From Phoronis australis (lineage: Eukaryota > Phoronida > Phoronidae): a stretch of 64,000 nt of DNA. Positions 1 to 10,962 of this stretch are shown here, piece after piece. Each line of letters opens with the position of its first letter. The first letter of the stretch is position 1. A model generated the notes under the pieces. The model was not told where the DNA came from. It ran no database searches and saw only the letters and a list, made by a program, of their open reading frames with translations. The DNA lies in NCBI GenBank assembly GCA_002633005.1, contig NMRA01000031.1, positions 1,234,750 through 1,298,749 on the forward strand. Direction: 5' to 3'. The position numbers and the translations under genes were made by a program.

Positions 1-2756
1 TACCGATTCTGTGTAGACTACCGGAAGTTGAACGCAGTGACCAGGAAAGATGCCTATCCTCTCCCACGCATAGACACCTGCCTAGATTCCCTCGCGGGCA
101 TGTCATGGTTTACCACCCTTGACATGGCCAGTGGATATTGGCAGGTGCCAATGGCCAAGAAAGACAGGTCAAAGACTGCATTCGCCACTCATAGGGGTCT
201 TTTTGAGTTCACGTCTATGCCTTTTGGTCTGGCAAATGCACCATCTAGTTTTGAGCGTTTGGTAGAGAAGGTTTTTGCGGGAATGCAATGGGACAAGTGT
301 TTACTGTATATTGACGACATCCTGGTCTTTGCAAAGACTTTCGATGACGCCCTCTGCGATCTCCGAGCAGTTTTTCTATGGTTGCGGGAGGCCGGTCTGC
401 GACTTAAGCTGACTAAGTGCAGTCTGTTTCGGAGGGAGGTACCTTTCCTAGGCCACGTAGTGTCTGAGGCAGGAGTAAGTTGTGACACTGAAAAGGTTGC
501 TGCAGTTGCAGATTGGGAGACACCATCCTCAGTTTCGGAAGTACGCAGTTTCCTTGGATTGGCCTCATATTACCGGAGATTCATTCCTGACTTCTCCACT
601 GTTGCTGCACCGTTGTCACGTTTGACCGGGAAGAACCAACGATTCGAGTGGGATGACACGTGCCAATTGGCATTTGACTAGCTGAAGATACTGCTTACCA
701 ACCATCCAGTGTTAGCGTATCCCCGGCGGCAGGGAAGGTTTATCCTTGACACGGATGCATCGGCCTTTGGCATCTCAGGAGCACTATCTCAGGAACAGGA
801 TGGCGAGGAGAGGGTCATCGCCTATGCCAGCCAAACTCTGTCAGCGTCACAACAGCGCTACTGCATCACGTATCGTGAACTTTTGGCTGTTGTTACGTTT
901 GTTAAGTGGTTCCGGCATTATTTGTGGGGTCGCAACTTCCTTATAAGAACAGACCATCATTCCCTGAAGTGATTAAAGAATTTTAAAGAACCCGTCGACA
1001 TGGTTGCCAGGTGGATAGCGGTTCTCGACACATATGACTACGAGATTAAGCACCGGAATGGTAATCACCACGGTAACGCTGATGGTTTGTCCCGGAAACC
1101 GTATCGCAGATACCAGCGATCTGATTGTGACCAATGTGCTGGTCAACGAGTTGTCGCTGCAGTGCGACGGGGAATACGTGTCACCAAGGAAAGTGAAACC
1201 CTGAGAGTGATGCCTGGCTGCCTACCTGGAATAAAGATGAGCTTCGTACTCTGCAACAGAACGATAAGGTCATAGGTCCAGTTGTGAAATTCATGTCTGA
1301 GTCCTCGGAGAAGCCTGAGCTTAAAGCTATATTGGGGCACTCCTGGGGTACCGGGCGTTTGTTTTCTGAGTGGAACCTTTTGCTCTTGCAGGATGGTGTT
1401 CTGTATCGGCGTTGGATCGATGTCCGTGGCGGCGGTGATCGAATGGTGGTTGTACTTCCACATCAATTACGGAGTCAGGTTCTCCAGCTGACGCATGACG
1501 CAAGGACAGCGGGACATCTTGGTCGCGACAAGACTATTAGGACCATCCGTTCTCGTTTCTTCTGGCCAGGGCTGCAGAGTGAAGTTTCCAGGTGGTGCAA
1601 GCGTTGCGAGATGTGCGCACGTCGCAAACCAGGTCCGGGCAGAGGTCGCGCACCACTTCAGCAGGGGCAAGCAGGCGCTCCATTCCAGCGCACTGCTTTG
1701 GACATACTTGGTCCTCTTCCAAAGTTGTACAATGACATGGAATACATCATGGTGGTCGGAGACTACTGTACCAAGTGGACGGAAGCTTATGCCTTACCAA
1801 ACCACACGGCTCAGACAGTCGCAGACAAACTCGGGACAGAGTTTATCTCCAGATTTGGTGTACCAGCGTACATCCATTCTCATCAGGGTCGGGAGTTTGA
1901 AAGTAACTTGTTCTCTGAACTTTGTCAATTGCTCGGAATGCAGAAGACTAGAACCACCCCATATCGTCCGCAATCCGATGGCATGGTGGAGCGGTTTAAT
2001 CGCAAGGTCCAAGGGATGTTGGCCATGTTTGTAGACAAGCATTGGAGGGACTGGGACGACCATCTACCGTACGTCATGATGGCATATCGTTCTTCAGAGC
2101 ATGACAGCACTGATTTCACACCATACAAGTTATTGTTCGGTCGGGAGATGTCGCTACATTTGGATGTTATAGCTGGTAACCCTCCTGATGGTGTTGTGTC
2201 AGAATGTGCCAGTGAATACAACGAGTGGCTAAGTCAGACGCTGGAGGACGCCCGGAGCTTTGCTTGGGAGGCGTTGAATTCAAGTTTTCAGCGGCTGAAG
2301 AAGTACTACGATGCCCGAGAGAAATTTCGCAAATTTCGTGATGTGGACTGGGTCTTCCGATGGTACCCTCCAACTGCTAACCAGAAACTTGGTCTTGGGT
2401 GGGTGGGTCCCTACACGATAGTTAGACGAGTAAGTGATGTGCTGTATGAAGTTCAGATTTGAACTGATATGCCCAAAATTGTAGTCCATGTTGATCATTT
2501 GAAGCCATGGCATGGGCCTACTGGAGTTCACGAGGGATGAGATGTCACTCCGGAGCCTGATCAGGGGGCGGAGGTGGTAAGCTCAGAAGAGGTCGACAGT
2601 GAAGTGTGTTCTGGCTCTTTGGACATTCTGAGTGAAGCTGAGAATGATGTTTCTTCGGGTACTGACTGCCGTGGCGCTGTCCACGCTGCAGCAAGTACAC
2701 CAGTTGTTCGCAACTGCCGAGGCAGGTTGATCAAGAAACCGGCCCGGTTTCTATAA
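1..2756 (+). pseudogene. pol: gypsy pol remnant: RT, RNase H, integrase
   Basis: The reading frame begins mid-RT at base 1. RT shows LDMASGYWQV, MPFGLANAPSSF and the catalytic YIDD (307-318). RNase H follows with DTDAS (about 750), the Glu in YRELLAVV (about 875) and RTDHHS (about 950). Integrase has an HHCC zinc site (about 1490-1620), the first catalytic Asp (codon 1701-1703) and Glu (1989-1991); the second acidic position is His (codon 1881-1883). A GPY/F-type tail, GWVGPYTIV, lies near 2400-2430. Breaks: TAG 679-681, TGA 970-972, a frameshift near 1200 (frame 1 to frame 3), TGA 2460-2462 and TGA 2538-2540. The frame closes with TAA at 2754-2756. It is a pseudogene, but similarity runs through every break. 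Confidence 0.95.
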
Positions 2757-2784
2757 TGTTTTTTTATTTTGTTTCTTCTTGCAG
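2757..2784 (+). promoter_or_regulatory. splice acceptor before the zinc-finger ORF
   Basis: A long pyrimidine-rich run with T tracts ends in TTCTTGCAG at 2784, directly after the pol stop. It is a textbook 3' splice site and the only strong one between pol and the LTR. It is in the right place to make a subgenomic RNA for the zinc-finger ORF, as retroviruses do for env. Confidence 0.65.
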
Positions 2785-3256
2785 AGACCTTCAGCCAGAT
2801 CTTGCAGAGGTGGAGCAACTTGTGGGGAAGCCAGAGGAGGCCACCAGCCAATCTCGACCCGTATACAAGTGCGCCGAGTGTGACAGGACGTTCACCAAAT
2901 TTTACACGCTGAAGCGGCACGAAAAGACTTGCTCACCGTTAATTAAACTTACCTGTTGTTCACATTGTAAGCGTAGGTTTTCAGCTAGGCACGCGTGCCG
3001 AAAACACCAACGCAAGACCGGCCACGACGGAACGACAGAAATACTGGTTCAGAACTGGAAACTTGCAAAGGCTGTCGCTGCTGCAGAACGCCGGCGAGAG
3101 GTAGACGCCAGAAGGGACATTCCCCAGCCATTTCCTGAAGTGACGGTGGCGCGAGACGAGGCAGTGCATTGGGACCGAGAAGGCCGGATGTATGTCTCCC
3201 CCAAACAGCACTGGTTCTGCATCCCCGTCGAGCCATACCGCCATTATATTAGCTAG
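2785..3256 (+). CDS. zinc-finger ORF downstream of gypsy pol (third ORF)
   Basis: An open frame overlaps the last base of pol (the open stretch starts at 2756) and runs to a TAG at 3254-3256. Two finger modules are visible: CAEC, 12 residues, H, 3 residues, C (about 2868-2932), and CSHC, 12 residues, H, 5 residues, H (about 2955-3025). A basic, Ala- and Arg-rich helix (KAVAAAERRREVDARR) and a C-terminal part with several aromatic residues follow. The frame is intact although pol is broken. It occupies the place where some gypsy elements carry an env-like ORF, but it has no signal peptide or membrane segment. A splice acceptor ends at 2784, suggesting expression from a spliced RNA. The role is unknown; nucleic-acid binding is inferred from the fingers. 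Confidence 0.75.
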
Positions 3257-3511
3257 CTAGTGTTTTTAGTTCGTTTGTATGTCTACAGGTGATGGCCGCA
3301 CCTTAATTGTTTTCTTTTATTCATTTTTTGTATTAGTTTGATTTTTTTATCATGGGCAGTGTTACTGTGTAAGTTGCTCGATTAACTTCATGGTGTTTGG
3401 ATAGTTTCTTTTTGTCGTTATTAGTTTGATTTTGATATCGATATGTTTAAGTGATTTGAAGTTCACTCGTTTGTTTTGTTTTTTATTATCAGTCACGGGT
3501 GTGACATGATC

Positions 3512-3525
3512 TGAGGCAGGGGGAG
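3512..3525 (+). other. polypurine tract
   Basis: TGAGGCAGGGGGAG lies immediately before the LTR start. Apart from one T and one C it is all purine, as expected for the plus-strand primer of an LTR retroelement. Confidence 0.8.
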
Positions 3526-3920
3526 TGTAACAGGAGTGATTATATAACTAAGATATATGCGCCCTCTAGTGGTCAAGCTGTGTATTACGTATGGAATTTT
3601 CCTATGATTTTTTAGTCCTTTGGATAGGGCCAAATATGGTCAGAATCTAGGAGTTATGGGCCTTGCCCTTCAGATCGTGTCTGATTGGTTGAAATTGTGT
3701 ACTTAAGCTTTGTCTCTGTCAGACACGAGGAGTCCAGTCGCAGAGTTCAAGAAGCAAACATTTACACCTTCACTCACACCAAATTGCAACTGTTTGTGCA
3801 GCTTTCGGGCTCCTCCCGAACTTGGTTGCATCTCACCTTTCGGATCTGAATAACCAAATTGCCCCGTTCTTGCACACACAACTATTAATCAAAGACTGGC
3901 GTGCCCGTGTATCAAAACTG

Positions 3921-3927
3921 TATAAAT
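3921..3927 (+). promoter_or_regulatory. LTR TATA box
   Basis: TATAAAT in the middle of the LTR, about 80 bases upstream of AATAAA, is placed as a U3 promoter. It would start transcripts near 3945-3955. Confidence 0.6.
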
Positions 3928-3949
3928 CACAACGCTGCGATACTAAATC

Positions 3950-3975
3950 ATGGAACAACTGGATTGCTTGTAAGT
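3950..3975 (+). promoter_or_regulatory. ATG mini-exon and splice donor in the LTR
   Basis: An ATG at 3950 opens 20 coding bases that run into GTAAGT (3970-3975), a near-consensus 5' splice site. Joining this donor to the acceptor at 2784 (using the 5' LTR copy) keeps the frame of the zinc-finger ORF. The ATG lies only about 25-30 bases after the TATA box, so whether it would be inside the transcript is uncertain. Confidence 0.4.
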
Positions 3976-4003
3976 GTGAAATATTGTAGTTATATATTCT
4001 CAC

Positions 4004-4009
4004 AATAAA
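4004..4009 (+). terminator. LTR polyadenylation signal
   Basis: AATAAA lies 83 bases after the TATA box and about 105 bases before the LTR end, a normal place for the R/U5 poly(A) signal. Confidence 0.6.
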
Positions 4010-4114
4010 CCTAGTATGTATTATTCACCAACTTTTAGTTTTCAATATCACCCTCAGTCCGCACCGGGCTCGTAAAATCGGGGCGCCTTGGTCGTAGATG
4101 CCGCCCCCGTTACA

Positions 4115-7100
4115 CATTATTCCACATCCGCTTTTCGTCAAAAACAAGTCAATTTAAGCCACCTGAAGGGTAACAAACACGGTTTTGGATTATTTACTGA
4201 TAATAAAAATGATGTTCCCATCTGGTTCTCTGAAAAAATAACGCCCTGTAACCCTCGAAACCCTCAAATGTTGCGAGCAAAATTTGAAAACTCCCCGGGC
4301 TTACAAACTATGTTCGGGGCGCGCGTGACCTTGGCTTTAGGCGAGTACATTCACCAACTGTAAGGAGATACTACCCGACAAGAACCATGGTATCCTATCT
4401 GTAACATAGAAAGAATGAGTTTTATATGAATCTTCCTGGGACCCCAGTTCTTCACAAGAGCAGTGTTTCATTAACCGTTATTAACCACTCTCAAATTCAT
4501 CCTTGTACGAGATTTTTGCCGGACGTAGGAAGACCGCGCTCAACGAATATAGTGACTTAATTATACACGTGTATTTTTGCAAAGTTTTATAGTCTTTTTC
4601 ACTGCACATTTGTAGACAGGTTACTGATTAACTCTGGTTCGCCTAATTGTTCTACCAGGTCAACAGTCCACGGTCTCTCCGACCTCGGCAGTCCAGTGCA
4701 GTTCGGCAGTGACGATTTAGCTGGGGATCCAACTTCCAACGTAGACAGAGTGTCCTACCGACTCCCTAAATTATCTCCAAGGACAGGCGATAGTGAAGAC
4801 CGCGGTGGCAACAAGGTGTGGAGTCGATATGGGTTTGAGGAAACGAGGTACGCACTCTGAATAGGCTTAAGGTTACGAAGTGACGGTATTAAAAATTCAA
4901 AGCAAATAGAAAATCAGCGGCCTTTTGGCTCATGTATGGCTCGGTATCCTGTAAAAATTTGACGCGAGGACAAAGAAGTAGGAATTACTGCAGTTCGTAG
5001 CATTTTTTTGCTAAGAGAATATTGTAGGATGACTAAAAGTTCTTGAAATGGGCCCTCAGTTTCCTGAGCGTACCGAAGAGAACGGTTCATTTTGGAGGTT
5101 CTGGGACAGTGACATTTTCAGAAAATATGCGTGAGTATTAGAAATAGCGGTCAACGTATCTGAGGAAAACAGTCCTGTTGGTCTCTGCTTTTAAAAGTAG
5201 ACCCTTGTTGAATTTATTTTAATGTCGCGTAAATGTTGAACGTGTAGTACTGGCTAGTTCAATGCATTTCAGGCATGACGTATTGGACAGTTGTCCAACG
5301 CCTCTTTTGGGTCATCCGATCCATTACGGACCCAAGTTTGAAAGTGCAATGATCGCCCCAGTTGGTTACCGACCGCCTACTCATCAATACAAACCCACGT
5401 GCAAAACGTGGGATCAGTCCTTATATAGACGGTACGTGTCACGAGTGATATAACGTTATTCAGCCAGATAGCGAATCATTGCAGGTTTATTCCAAAGAAA
5501 ACGATAATGCACTTTTATTGTTTGGACTCATTTTCGATCGAAAGATAATTGAAGGCTAGTTAGTTCTTGTTCGGATTTGATTAAATAACTTGTCAATGTG
5601 ACATTCTTGTTGCTTGAATTGGCTATGACGTATATTGGAGCGATGTGACGACTTTATTACACTGAAACCAAATGTCTCTTTCATGAAAAGTCTGAAATTT
5701 GCTCTAGTGCTCCAAACAACCATTCTTACTTGAGCAAAAGTGCAATCTTTGATAACTGCTGAGTTTATATAAATTATTTTTACACTGTGATGCCTCACAA
5801 TTACTTGGCTAAACTTTTTTCAGCAACTCAATGAAATAGAAACGGAGGACCAAATGTGTCTTTCATGACTTTTAAGAAACAGATTCCTACTCAAAGGTAC
5901 AAGCAATAACATCGAACAGTGCAGGTTACAAAGATTTTCAGTGCACTCTCAACCTGAACCAAATAGCAGCATTTGTCTGCTGTTTTAAAACCCTGGACGT
6001 GAACGGTATAATAAATGAAACAGTGCCATTATTTTCATGTGATGTGGTAGCCTTGTTACGTGGTGTCCTTCATAGTAGTGTCCACACACCTGAACACGGT
6101 AGTATTACGCGAACGAAATAATGTAAGACGATACCACCCACTCTCATGCATATTTGTGTTGTGTTACACTTGCAGGTATGCCCGCGTGGCGGCCGTAACG
6201 CCGGCGCCCGTTTGCACGCCGCGTCCAGGCTCACCGACCCCGTCCGTGAAGAGTATTCACTGGACTCTCGGTATGCATCACCATACAAGTTTTGACAAAA
6301 AGGTAAGCAAAGTTGGGGTTTCAGTGTCACAGCCAGCTTGCGATAAATTAGTGAATATTTGATGAGGACAGCGCTCGGGTTACTCAGTGAGTGACCGCAA
6401 GGCAAGAAATCAAGCAGGGTCGGCGTTGTATTGCCAGGTTTTCAATGTGTAAACTATAGTAGAATTCTTTGTTCTCCCGATATGTCGAATTTCAACTGCT
6501 TAACACAACAGTCTACCGCTACTGCCAAAAGTGCAGTGTTAGATCATGTACAATGTGTGATTTAGACATAGTATGTCGAGTTTTAGTGTCTGATTGAACA
6601 AAGGAAAATTGAATTCAAGCTGTTGAAAGTAATCATTCAGTTATCAGCCACGGTAGCCTAATTTGAAAATCACAAAGCAGAGTCAGCGGAAATGAATTGA
6701 AAATTACACTTCCATCTTTTTATTAGAATCGTCAATTGTGAATTTGAACTAGACATGAAATAGTTGATGGAAACGCCGTCATAACAAAATCAAACTTTTT
6801 TGATTCATTGAACTCGCCCGATTTCAATCCTCAAATTACGGATTTCTGGACTTGGAAAAATGTCATTTCGTTATTTCCCCAGTCAGACTCAATAAGTGGG
6901 CTTGGTCCAGATGATCAGTTTATGCGCCAAGCCCGCGCGTGTCTCAGACAATAACGAACAGTCACTTGTTTCATCTCCCGTTCTTCCCACTTGCACAATA
7001 ATGACTCGAACCTGTAAGTTGTCGAGACCAAGATGGCGCGACAAGGTCTCAACTCGAAAGTAAACTTTTGACGGAAGGCGAGTTCATATCACCAAGTTAA

Positions 7101-7248
7101 CTTATGACGTTGCGATTCCACTCCTCATTTCCAGGGCAAGACTCATGTGCAGGGGCCTTACTCTCGCGGCCTGACGGTCACGTGTTGCGCGCCAACAAAC
7201 TGGCTTAGAATGAAATGGGGACCACGATCACGGACGGTGCTGTTCTAA
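4115..7248 (+). CDS. 3' part of an unrecognised host gene (5 exons)
   Basis: Five exons join in phase: 4115-4359, 4659-4847, 5273-5431, 6176-6302 and 7135-7248 (stop TAA 7246-7248). Donors are GTAAGG, GTACGC, GTACGT and GTAAGC, and every acceptor ends in AG after a plausible pyrimidine stretch. The visible product is 277 residues. It has no predicted membrane segment and no domain I recognise. It is rich in Pro, Tyr, His and Arg in its second half (for example YRPPTHQYKPTCKTWDQ and APVCTPRPGSPTPSVK), a style seen in cilium or sperm microtubule-associated proteins; that is only a guess. AATAAA lies at 7472-7477. The 5' end of exon 1 is unclear because the retrotransposon LTR abuts it. It converges with tensin. 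Confidence 0.72.
4360..7134 (+). other. introns of the unrecognised + strand gene
   Basis: Four introns (4360-4658, 4848-5272, 5432-6175 and 6303-7134) separate the five exons. I see no further exon, RNA gene or repeat in them. Confidence 0.6.
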
Positions 7249-7471
7249 GAATATGTTTACGTGCTCGGAAATAAGAGGTGAAAGGAATGGTGACCAAATG
7301 ACATTTAGCGTCAGCGACACTGCGAAATTTTGCTACTAGTCTTGTCGCAACGATCGATTGCCTCAGCGAGCAACTGTGCTGATGCAAGCAAACGAAGCGT
7401 TGACTTAAGCGTGCGTGTGCCAAATCTCAACTTGTGTTACGTGTTTGAGTGACTTATTTTTACAAGATGCG

Positions 7472-7477
7472 AATAAA
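7472..7477 (+). terminator. poly(A) signal of the + strand gene
   Basis: AATAAA about 224 bases after the stop at 7246-7248 is the first canonical signal downstream. Confidence 0.6.
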
Positions 7478-7661
7478 CTGTTTATATTTGTTCACAACGG
7501 CAGTTTTCCTCAAACAGCCTAGGATCATATCTGACAGAAGTATTGTATAATTGTTGTTACTGATTTCCGTAAGTAGGTACGTTTTAAACTTTGTTGGTAA
7601 AAACCACTTCATTTCCGAAATCTATAGGTCTATTTACACCAACCTCTAGACTATTTACATT

Positions 7662-7702
7662 GGCACGTTTCGGTCAGTCATTTCTCTGACCATCTTCAGG
7701 TG
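7662..7702 (-). ncRNA. hammerhead-like stem-loop
   Basis: On the minus strand CTGAAGA is followed by a perfect GGTCAG/CTGACC stem with an 8-base loop and then GAAAC. CTGANGA, stem II, GAAA is the conserved core order of hammerhead ribozymes, which Penelope-like elements are known to carry. One unpaired T lies between CTGAAGA and the stem, and stems I and III are not clear, so activity is unproven. No element body is recognisable around it. Confidence 0.4.
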
Positions 7703-9621
7703 TTACAGCGTTCTTAAAAGAATGAGCAAGAAGTTGGAGTAAACAGCCATATAAACTTGGCAATCATGTTACTACGTCACCACTCAGAGCGGTTTTAGGA
7801 ATTTAAAAAAGCACATTGAGCACAGAACAGTTGGTTACATATGCAGTGTCCAACCACGCCAAAAACAGCACTCGAATATCACCGATAACACGTATAGTTT
7901 GCAGGGCCTGGAATGACCCCAGACAAAGAGAGGAAAAATTTCCAGGTGATGTATTGTTCTATAAATAAGTAGGCTTATAGGATAAAAATATTTTTTGTGT
8001 TGTAAAGTTAAAGTGCAAAAAATGTTTTTGCACGAATGAAGGCAAAATAATGATTAAAAAGATGAAACTGGAAATAAAAGGAAATGGAAACCGAAAAAGA
8101 GGAAATCTTATTGAAAGAGGAAAATTCCAAGACCTGAGTATGAGACGCTAACTCATAGAATGCTATTGAGAAACACAGAAACTTTATCACAGCAAAGCAC
8201 GCCACCCACAAGAGCCAGTCCACGTCTGTAATAAATCTCACAACCATGGCACCTCAAGTAGGCGAGCCCCCATTTTTCAAACCCTTCACAACAAAATTCC
8301 CAGTCTTGCTTTCAAAGGAACAAGGTGAGATAAAAGCATTGTTATATTTATACCATTCCAACAATGCTACATAAGCAAAGTTAACAGTAAATGAAGAGCA
8401 TGACCAGTTGCGAGGATCGACTGAGTAAAACCAGGAGTTATCTGGAAAGAAACAAAATTGCCAACAATGTCGCTGGAAGAGGCACTAAATCTTTTTTACA
8501 ATAACAAGGCGTGAATCATGACTAAACAAGGGGTCAAAAGGCTATTGGCAGGTAATGTACAACAAGCAGCACCATGATCTCGCAAAGTTTGACTAGTGAG
8601 CAACCAGTGTTACTCAACTCTCCACAAAAATCGCTTTGCTTCAAGTTTGGGAGAAAAAAACTTAGCTGCTTTCCCATAGCAAAGGGAGAACATGGTCAAA
8701 AATATTTCTTTTTGAGAACTAAACAGATATCATAAAAAATCTCAAACAAGCAGAACTCAAATTTAGTGCCTCTTCAAACAAAACAAATAAGTTATGCTGA
8801 TTGAAGTCTCCAACCTCAATGTAAAACTGTAATATAGATATAATCAGTATCCAACATTCAACAAGAATGTCTAGTCTCCTGATTACGAATAATCCTCTAA
8901 AATGCAACAGTTTATGTTCTTAACCTATTTCTATGTCATAATGATTTACCATAACTCGTTGATTTCATGAATGCAGGGAGCATTTTTACACTAAGTTCTT
9001 TCTTAACTGACTACCCGTTATCATAGTTTTACGTATAACATATCAATATAACGTGCACTATGCAATAATCGATATAGCTGTAACACATAGCTGATAAAAA
9101 CAGCCTATAAAATTGGACTACAAAGAACAACGGAACACCTTGGTGTCGCTTAAATACACAATGTTTCTCAACAATGCACTCATACTTCAGTAACGTGCAT
9201 GGGGTTCAAATTCACTTTCCCTGGATCGGACTCTGCGCCTGGGTCTACCTTACTGTGAAAGTAGGTGCGGAAGCCACGATGTGTTCTGCATGCACAGGAA
9301 TGACAAACGGCTCAGTTTTGGAGAAAGAAAATTTATCGGTGATGCTACTGGAAACTCCATTACATCACGGAAGTGCAAAGACAATTGTTTTTCGTCTCGA
9401 GTTACTTAAACAAGCACTTAAGTTGGTTTAAGTTCATGTTTGATCTTTATGAACTGGAACCACAAATCCCGTTTCTAAGGGCAAGCGTAGATGAAAAGCT
9501 GCGAGCTGAGCTGTCATCCTTGAGTGAACTATAGCTCAGTTCCAAGCTCAATGCTGGTTACTGCATAATGTTTACTACGAATGTAATGAATGGGTCAGAG
9601 ATCAAAATGCTTACTGACCTA
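7703..9621. other. intergenic space between the convergent genes
   Basis: AT-rich sequence with no convincing exon, RNA gene or repeat. ORFs here are short and lack splice or domain support. Confidence 0.5.
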
Positions 9622-10826
9622 TTTATTGTAGTGGTAGTAAATCGTGCAATTTATTACTCACAGTTACAATGGGACTAAGTACTTAGCTCATGTGACCCAC
9701 ATGGTGTGAGAATTTACTTACGCCAGATAAAAAAGTCACCAAATGAGACATTCACCTCGCCAGACAAATCCTCACTGTTCATTTTGTTGCAGACATGAGC
9801 TATAAGCGGGTAAGTAGCTCTTCGACTGCGCTCGCCCTAAGTCGATAAACAACACAGTTATTGTTCTTTGAAGTGCGAGACCATTTTGGGACACCCTGTA
9901 CATAGAGCCACACCCTGGCCCCACCTGTATACGAAAGCATCTACCTGTTCAGGTAGCAGACTATGCACTTAGGGGTCAAGTATCTAACTTCTGTACAGAT
10001 CAATGCAGGGTAGCCCTTTGGACCAGGGGTATTCTGCAATTTTACAAAATTTTCCCGCCATTCAGCAGCATCTCTTTATGTCTCTTACTGAGAATGAAAC
10101 CCTCGGACATATTATTCATTACAAGTCACATTGCTATCATTACATTTCTTATTAAATTGATAATTTACACTACCAAGCATAGCAATAGTTACATTACCAG
10201 AATACAATTAAGCCTGGACTCACAACCTGTCATAACTACAAACAGTAGTGGCTTAAGCACTCAAGCAATTTAAAAATATCAAATAAATAAACACTTTAGA
10301 CACTACCAGTAACTACAGAACTGTGCCAAGCCCGAATCTGAACAGACTTCCATGACAAATAGCCAACATTAAATGATATAATAAGTATTTTGTAAGCAGT
10401 ACATATTTATAGACAAGCTCTGGTTAAGAAAATATAAACAAGTTATATATTTATACATGTATGGTAATATACGCTTACATATTCATTTACATAATGCCGA
10501 GAAGACCTGGCACATTGCTCGACTTAAGCAATTCTTATAACAAAGATGGTTCTGTAAAGTATTCAGTATCACTGACTTCAGAAACATCCAGGCTCAGAGT
10601 ACAGATTGGACTAGATACGGCAATAGAAGTACATGACCCAAAACCTCTCATAGACAATGTGCTTTGAGTAAATCTTAAATAAGAACACATGTCAACAGTT
10701 GCCTGACTGTGTTTACATGTACATAAGTTATGAGGTATACTGTCTTGCTATGCTAGGACTAATATAATAACTATGGGGATCACGAAACTGCTAATATTGC
10801 TGAGCTGTGACCCCGGGGTCAGCTGT
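9622..10826 (-). other. probable tensin 3' UTR
   Basis: Reading leftward from the tensin stop, the first canonical AATAAA signals on the minus strand are at 9655-9650 and 9627-9622, implying a 3' UTR of about 1.2 kb. Both are close together, as is common at a real 3' end. No cDNA evidence is available here. Confidence 0.35.
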
Positions 10827-10962
10827 TCACTTCTTGTCAATCATCACCTTGGTGACGAAGTTGACTATAGCACTTGCTGGTTGGTCGGGGTCAATCTCGG
10901 CAAAGAGATGACACGCATTGTCACTCAAGCTGCCTTGCTTGCGTGCAACGAATCCAAATATC
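10827..10962 (-). CDS. TNS: tensin exon 30: PTB end and stop
   Basis: Encodes [40 protein letters not shown] and IDKK, then TGA (10829-10827). This is the closing helix of the tensin PTB; the protein ends just after it, as in other tensins. Confidence 0.96.

Larger units (their letters stand above)
1..4114 (+). mobile_element. Ty3/gypsy LTR retrotransposon, 3' part, decayed
   Basis: The order RT, RNase H, integrase, extra ORF, purine tract and LTR is that of a Ty3/gypsy element. The window opens inside RT, so gag, protease, primer-binding site and 5' LTR are not visible. The 3' end is exact: the LTR closes with GTTACA at 4114, the reverse complement of its TGTAAC start at 3526. The copy is old, with several stops and a frameshift in pol, so it cannot be autonomous. 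The 5-bp target duplication expected for this class would begin CATTA (4115-4119), but its left partner is outside the window. Confidence 0.95.
3526..4114 (+). repeat. 3' LTR (589 bp)
   Basis: The LTR begins TGTAAC and ends GTTACA, a perfect 6-bp inverted terminal pair containing the usual TG...CA. It directly follows the purine tract. Inside are a TATA box (TATAAAT, 3921-3927), a short ATG frame (3950), a GTAAGT donor (3970-3975) and AATAAA (4004-4009). The 5' LTR is outside the window, so insertion age cannot be estimated here. Confidence 0.9.
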
